DNA from: Amphritea atlantica | GTDB lineage: Bacteria > Pseudomonadota > Gammaproteobacteria > Pseudomonadales > Balneatricaceae | Assembly: GCF_900111095.1 (NCBI RefSeq) | Contig: NZ_FOGB01000012.1 | Location: 62,799-126,798, forward strand | Reading direction: 5' to 3' | Length of the DNA stretch: 64,000 nt | Shown here: one piece after another, positions 60,611 through 64,000 of the stretch | Layout: every line of letters begins with the position of its first letter | Position numbering within the stretch: position 1 is the stretch's first letter | Program-made: the position numbers and the translations under genes | The notes under the pieces: generated by a model | What the model saw: the letters and a program-made list of their open reading frames with translations, nothing else | Databases searched by the model: none | What the model was told of the DNA's origin: nothing

Positions 60611-62149
60611 TTAAACCTGCGGATGAGCTTTCTCTTCAGTGGATTCAAGCATATTCAACGCATGGATATAGGCTTTAGCCGAAGCGATAATAATATCGGT
60701 ATCCGCCCCCAGCCCATTAACGATACGCCCCCCCTTCTCCAGCCGCACGGTCACCTCGCCCTGAGAATCGGTGCCGCTGGTGATCGCATTGACGGAATAC
60801 AGTTCCAGACTGGCATCAGATCCAACCAGTGAGGCAATCGCTTTAAATGCCGCATCCACCGGACCACTGCCCTCAGCTTCGGCGGTGTGTTCAGCGTCGC
60901 TAACCACGACCGTCACTTTAGCAACTGGCACTTCACCGGTCTGGGAGGTCACCGAGAGACTGCTGAGCTTAAACTTCTCGTAATGGGATGCACGGGTATC
61001 ACTCACCAGCGCCTGCAGATCCTCATCGAAAATCTCATGCTTTTTATCCGCCAGATCTTTAAACCGGGCAAACGCAGTATTCAGTTCAGCATCCGATTCG
61101 AAAGTGGTGCCCAGTTCTTCCAGTCGAGCCCGGAAAGCACTGCGACCGGAGTGCTTGCCCATCACCATCTTATTGGCGTTCCAGCCAACATCCTGGGCGG
61201 TCATAATCTCGTAAGTTTCGCGGTGCTTCAGCACACCATCCTGATGGATACCGGATTCATGAGCGAACGCATTAGCCCCCACAATCGCCTTATTCGGCTG
61301 TACCGGAAAACCGGTCACACTGGAGACCAGCCGAGAGGCGGGCACGATCTGCGTGGTATTGATACCGGTATGCAATCCCAGCACATCCTGGCGGGTGCGC
61401 AGCGCCATAACCACCTCTTCCAGAGAAGCATTACCTGCCCGTTCACCCAGGCCGTTAATAGTACATTCCACCTGCCGGGCTCCGGCACTGACCGCTGCCA
61501 GCGAGTTGGCGACCGCCAGACCCAGGTCGTTGTGGCAGTGAACCGAAAACACCGCTTTATCGGCGTTGGGAATCCGTTGCAACAGCTGCTGAATCGTATG
61601 GCCAAACTCTTCCGGTACGGCATACCCCACCGTATCCGGAATATTAATCGTGCGGGCACCAGCATCGATCACCTTCTCGATAATGCGGCACATGAAATCC
61701 AGCTCAGAACGGCTGGCATCCTCCAGCGAGAACTCCACATCACTGATCAGGTTTCGCGCCCGCTTAACGGCATAGACCGCCTGCTCCACCACTTTGTCCG
61801 GGTCCATCTGCAGCTTATACTTCATATGGATCGGCGAGGTGGCAATAAAGGTATGGATACGTCCGGAATTGGCATTCACCAGCGCTTCACCCGCGCGATC
61901 AATATCGGCATCCAGTGCTCGTGACAAAGAACACACCGTGCTGTCTTTTATGGTATCTGCAATCGCTTTAACTGAGGCAAAATCCCCCGGCGAGGCGATC
62001 GCAAAGCCCGCTTCAATCACATCCACCTGCATTTTTTCCAGCTGTTTAGCTATACGCAGCTTCTCTTCGCGGGTCATCGAAGCGCCGGGGCTCTGCTCGC
62101 CATCACGCAGAGTGGTATCAAAAATAATTACACGGTTATTATCGGTCAT
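60611..62149 (-). CDS. leuA: 2-isopropylmalate synthase
   Basis: The product has 512 residues from ATG 62149. The catalytic motif is [13 protein letters not shown], metal ligands include HCHNDLG, and the C-terminal LeuA regulatory domain follows residue 390. It condenses acetyl-CoA with 2-ketoisovalerate in leucine synthesis. The frame runs to 62197, but ATG 62149 has GGAG seven bases upstream and gives the normal N-terminus. A hairpin lies in the leader about 100 bases upstream. Confidence 0.95.
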   Translation of the reverse strand: MTDNNRVIIFDTTLRDGEQSPGASMTREEKLRIAKQLEKMQVDVIEAGFAIASPGDFASVKAIADTIKDSTVCSLSRALDADIDRAGEALVNANSGRIHTFIATSPIHMKYKLQMDPDKVVEQAVYAVKRARNLISDVEFSLEDASRSELDFMCRIIEKVIDAGARTINIPDTVGYAVPEEFGHTIQQLLQRIPNADKAVFSVHCHNDLGLAVANSLAAVSAGARQVECTINGLGERAGNASLEEVVMALRTRQDVLGLHTGINTTQIVPASRLVSSVTGFPVQPNKAIVGANAFAHESGIHQDGVLKHRETYEIMTAQDVGWNANKMVMGKHSGRSAFRARLEELGTTFESDAELNTAFARFKDLADKKHEIFDEDLQALVSDTRASHYEKFKLSSLSVTSQTGEVPVAKVTVVVSDAEHTAEAEGSGPVDAAFKAIASLVGSDASLELYSVNAITSGTDSQGEVTVRLEKGGRIVNGLGADTDIIIASAKAYIHALNMLESTEEKAHPQV

Positions 62150-62241
62150 GAGCGGACTCCGGGAACTGATTGGCTGCGACTCTCTATGGTGCGGCAAACA
62201 AGCTGTATTGATTAGTTGGAAAAGGGATCGGCAGCGGGCGG

Positions 62242-62259
62242 GACTGTAACGCTACAGTC
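62242..62259. promoter_or_regulatory. inverted repeat upstream of leuA
   Basis: GACTGTA (62242-62248) and TACAGTC (62253-62259) form a 7-base stem with a 4-base loop, preceded on the leuA strand by six T. It could be an operator or leader hairpin for leuA. A leader peptide rich in leucine codons was not found by eye. Confidence 0.35.
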
Positions 62260-62395
62260 AAAAAATTGCCGGAAAATTAAGGCCATATCCACTATATTAT
62301 CTGATACTGAGTAATATAACTTCCTGATGGCTATTTGCAACTTAATGACATACAAATAAGCCCCTGTCAGCCTCTCAACTAAAGGGATTCAGCCG

Positions 62396-63553
62396 ATGAG
62401 CTATGATCATTTCGATCAACCTGTAGACCGCCATACAACTTCCAGCCAGAAGTGGGAGAAATACCGCGACACCGATATCCTGCCAATGTGGGTCGCCGAT
62501 ACCGACTTTATGGCTCCCCCCGCAGTGATAGAGGCACTGCAGGCGCGGGTCGACCATGGCATCTTCGGCTATACCAACACCCCCTCAGAACTCAGCCAAC
62601 TGATTATCGAGCGGATGCAAACACTCTATAACTGGAGCATTCAGGAGGAGTGGCTGGTCTGGCTACCGGGGCTGGTGTGTGGTCTCAATCTGGCCTGTCG
62701 CAGCGTCGGGGCCAGTCAGGACGAGGTCGTCACTGCCAAACCGATCTACCCCCCCTTTATGTCCGCTCCCCGCTTATCTGACCGGCGTCTGATCACTGTG
62801 CCCATGATTGAACAACAGCAGCGCTGGCTGATCGATTTCGACGCACTGGAACAATCGATTACCGATAACACCACACTATTATTGTTCTGTAATCCGCATA
62901 ACCCGGGAGGCACCGTCTACCGTAAAGAGGAACTGCTGCAACTGGCTGATCTCTGCCTTAAACACGGGCTGACCATCTGTTCTGATGAGATCCACTGTGA
63001 TCTGATTATGGAGCCGGGATTAAAACATATCCCCCTGGCCTCGCTGAACCACGAGATAGCAAACCACAGCATCACCCTGATGGCCCCCAGCAAAACCTTT
63101 AACATTGCTGGCTTAGGCTGCTCGTTTGCCATCATTCCCGATACCCGGTTGCGCAAACAGTTTCAACAGGTACGCAAAGGGATCGTACCCGACGTTAACC
63201 TGCTCGGTTATACCGCGACAATGGCCGCCTACAAAGAGGGAGCACAGTGGCATCAGCAGCAACTGGATTACCTCAAAGGCAACCGCGACTACCTGATGCA
63301 TGAGATCAATCAGATTCCAGGGCTCAGACTTAACCCGGTGGAAGCCACCTACCTGGCCTGGATAGATGTCTCAGCCGCCAAGCTGGAAAACCCCGCCCAC
63401 TTCTTTGAACAGGCTGGCGTAGGGATGTCACCGGGACGGGACTTTGGCGATGACCGCTTTATGAGACTCAACTTTGGCTGCACCCGCAGCCTGCTGATAG
63501 AAGCGGTCGACCGCATCCGCCGGGCGATGCTTAGCCAGTTGCCAGGGGGCTAA
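62396..63553 (+). CDS. MalY/PatB-family pyridoxal-phosphate C-S lyase (cystathionine beta-lyase-like)
   Basis: The protein has 385 residues of fold type I. The substrate-side motif PMWVADTDF and the PLP site lysine in APSKTFNIAGL (about residue 233) are typical of MalY/PatB, as are CNPHNPGGTVY and SDEIHCDL. It splits cystathionine or cysteine conjugates to pyruvate, ammonia and a thiol. The 3' end meets hairpin array C with no gap. Confidence 0.88.
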   Translation: MSYDHFDQPVDRHTTSSQKWEKYRDTDILPMWVADTDFMAPPAVIEALQARVDHGIFGYTNTPSELSQLIIERMQTLYNWSIQEEWLVWLPGLVCGLNLACRSVGASQDEVVTAKPIYPPFMSAPRLSDRRLITVPMIEQQQRWLIDFDALEQSITDNTTLLLFCNPHNPGGTVYRKEELLQLADLCLKHGLTICSDEIHCDLIMEPGLKHIPLASLNHEIANHSITLMAPSKTFNIAGLGCSFAIIPDTRLRKQFQQVRKGIVPDVNLLGYTATMAAYKEGAQWHQQQLDYLKGNRDYLMHEINQIPGLRLNPVEATYLAWIDVSAAKLENPAHFFEQAGVGMSPGRDFGDDRFMRLNFGCTRSLLIEAVDRIRRAMLSQLPGG

Positions 63554-63607
63554 CTCGCTTCGCGAGAGTCGCTAGACGTAAAACTTCGTTTTACTTGCTA
63601 GAAAAAG
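63554..63607 (+). repeat. modular triloop hairpin array C, directly after the malY/patB gene
   Basis: Begins on the base after the TAA stop. CTCGC-TTC-GCGAG (63554-63566) is followed by the linker AGTCGCTAGAC, then GTAAAAC-TTC-GTTTTAC (63578-63594) and the end box TTGCTAGAAAAAG (63595-63607). It is a shorter version of arrays A and B with the same end box and linker and a different stem. Confidence 0.9.
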
Positions 63608-63620
63608 AATAGGTACCAGA

Positions 63621-63644
63621 TGTCCGCTTTCGACAAAGCGGACA
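63621..63644. other. palindrome TGTCCGCTTT / AAAGCGGACA between array C and the IS element
   Basis: A 10-base-pair perfect hairpin (63621-63630 with 63635-63644, loop CGAC). It does not match the triloop pattern of the array and has no T run, so it is not a clear terminator. It lies 19 bases from the insertion sequence end. Confidence 0.6.
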
Positions 63645-63657
63645 GAAAAGTGCCGTG

Positions 63658-63663
63658 GCTAGA
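63658..63663. other. presumed target-site half GCTAGA of the IS481-family insertion
   Basis: IS481 elements duplicate a six-base NCTAGN target. GCTAGA directly precedes the first base of the left end TGTGAAATTC. The second copy would lie beyond the window edge, so duplication is not shown. Confidence 0.6.
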
Positions 63664-64000
63664 TGTGAAATTCAGAGAGGTTGTTCACAACTCGGTTGTA
63701 TAGGAAGCTGTTGGTTGCGAAATCAATAGCCCTTTAAACAGAGGAGTGAACAACCATGCACAAGAATGCAAAATCTAGCCTCCATAGTCGAGTTTTAATT
63801 GTCAAAAAACATCTTGAAGAAGATGTGCCCGTCTCCGACCTGGCTGACTTTTTCGAGGTATCTAAAAGCCTGATCTATCGCTGGATCAGGCGCTATCATC
63901 AAGAAGGCCTCAATGGACTTCGAGATCGTAAAAGTCGACCTAAACGCATCTCATCGCGAACGCTTTATTGGCAAGAGCAAGCGATAAAAGCTCTGGCCCT
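63664..64000 (+). mobile_element. IS481-family insertion sequence, left part
   Basis: The left end TGTGAAATTCAGAGAGGTTG resembles the terminal repeat I recall for IS481 (TGTGAA...ATTCA...GGTTGT). An inverted pair GGTTGTTCAC (63679-63688) and GTGAACAACC (63746-63755) surrounds the leader and ends at the transposase ATG, which may hide or shape the ribosome site GAGG. The right end is outside the window. Confidence 0.75.
63756..64000 (+). CDS. IS481-family transposase, N-terminal part only (cut by window end)
   Basis: 81 codons are visible. The start MHKNAKSSLHSR and the helix-turn-helix region SDLADFFEVSKSLIYRWIRRY with GLNGLRDRKSRPKR are typical of IS481-family transposases; the DDE integrase core would follow. 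The reading frame is intact to the window end, so the element may be functional. Other IS3-like families share the helix-turn-helix, but the N-terminus favours IS481. Confidence 0.88.
   Translation, partial: MHKNAKSSLHSRVLIVKKHLEEDVPVSDLADFFEVSKSLIYRWIRRYHQEGLNGLRDRKSRPKRISSRTLYWQEQAIKALA

Noticed and set aside
60887..61924. 345-codon open frame opposite leuA
   Set aside because: Antisense to a complete leuA with its motifs; the translation has no recognisable domain.

Overview
The window looks like chromosomal DNA of a marine gammaproteobacterium of the Oceanospirillales type (Oceanospirillaceae-like). The genus cannot be named from sequence alone. The evidence is the core gene order around mutS-rpoS-eno-dnaE-bamA-rpsB, a FabY-type ketoacyl synthase as in Pseudomonas, and the FlgT/FlgO/FlgP ring proteins of a sodium-type polar flagellum.

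Layout. At 1-4309 an AT-richer minus-strand block encodes surface glycan genes: a DegT-type sugar aminotransferase cut by the window edge, a sulfotransferase and a two-domain glycosyltransferase. mutS follows at 4916-7501 on the plus strand. A long minus-strand core block runs from 35327 down to 7571: rpsB, tsf, pyrH, frr, uppS, cdsA, rseP, bamA, skp, lpxD, fabZ, lpxA, lpxB, rnhB, dnaE, accA, tilS, pyrG, eno, ftsB, truD, surE, pcm, a DUF368 transporter, nlpD and rpoS. It links translation factors, outer-membrane biogenesis, lipid A, DNA replication, carrier-lipid supply and the stationary-phase sigma factor. map and glnD diverge from rpsB on the plus strand.

From about 39 kb the window is a mosaic of short operons. 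flgO-flgP and flgT diverge (polar flagellum basal ring). Then come an orphan membrane gene, an OmpA-like lipoprotein, fabY, a small lipoprotein, tatD and prfC. A phospholipid-type locus at 49.5-55.4 kb resembles E. coli ynbABCD, with an added acyltransferase and an added small membrane protein. A RegB/RegA redox two-component pair, a CbiM-like membrane protein, holD-rimI, leuA and a MalY/PatB C-S lyase follow. The window ends inside an IS481-family insertion sequence.

Two observations stand out. First, three non-coding arrays (42.1, 42.9 and 63.6 kb) are chains of tiny perfect hairpins. Stem sequences differ but stay self-complementary, while CTAG linkers and an end box TTGCTAGAAAAAG are conserved. 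Each array starts at the stop codon of the gene before it, in the same sense as that gene. I do not recognise this repeat family. Second, the MEP isoprenoid genes ispD/ispF (normally between ftsB and truD) and dxr (normally between cdsA and rseP) are both missing from their usual places, leaving junctions of 17 and 9 bases. This hints at relocation or at a mevalonate-type replacement.
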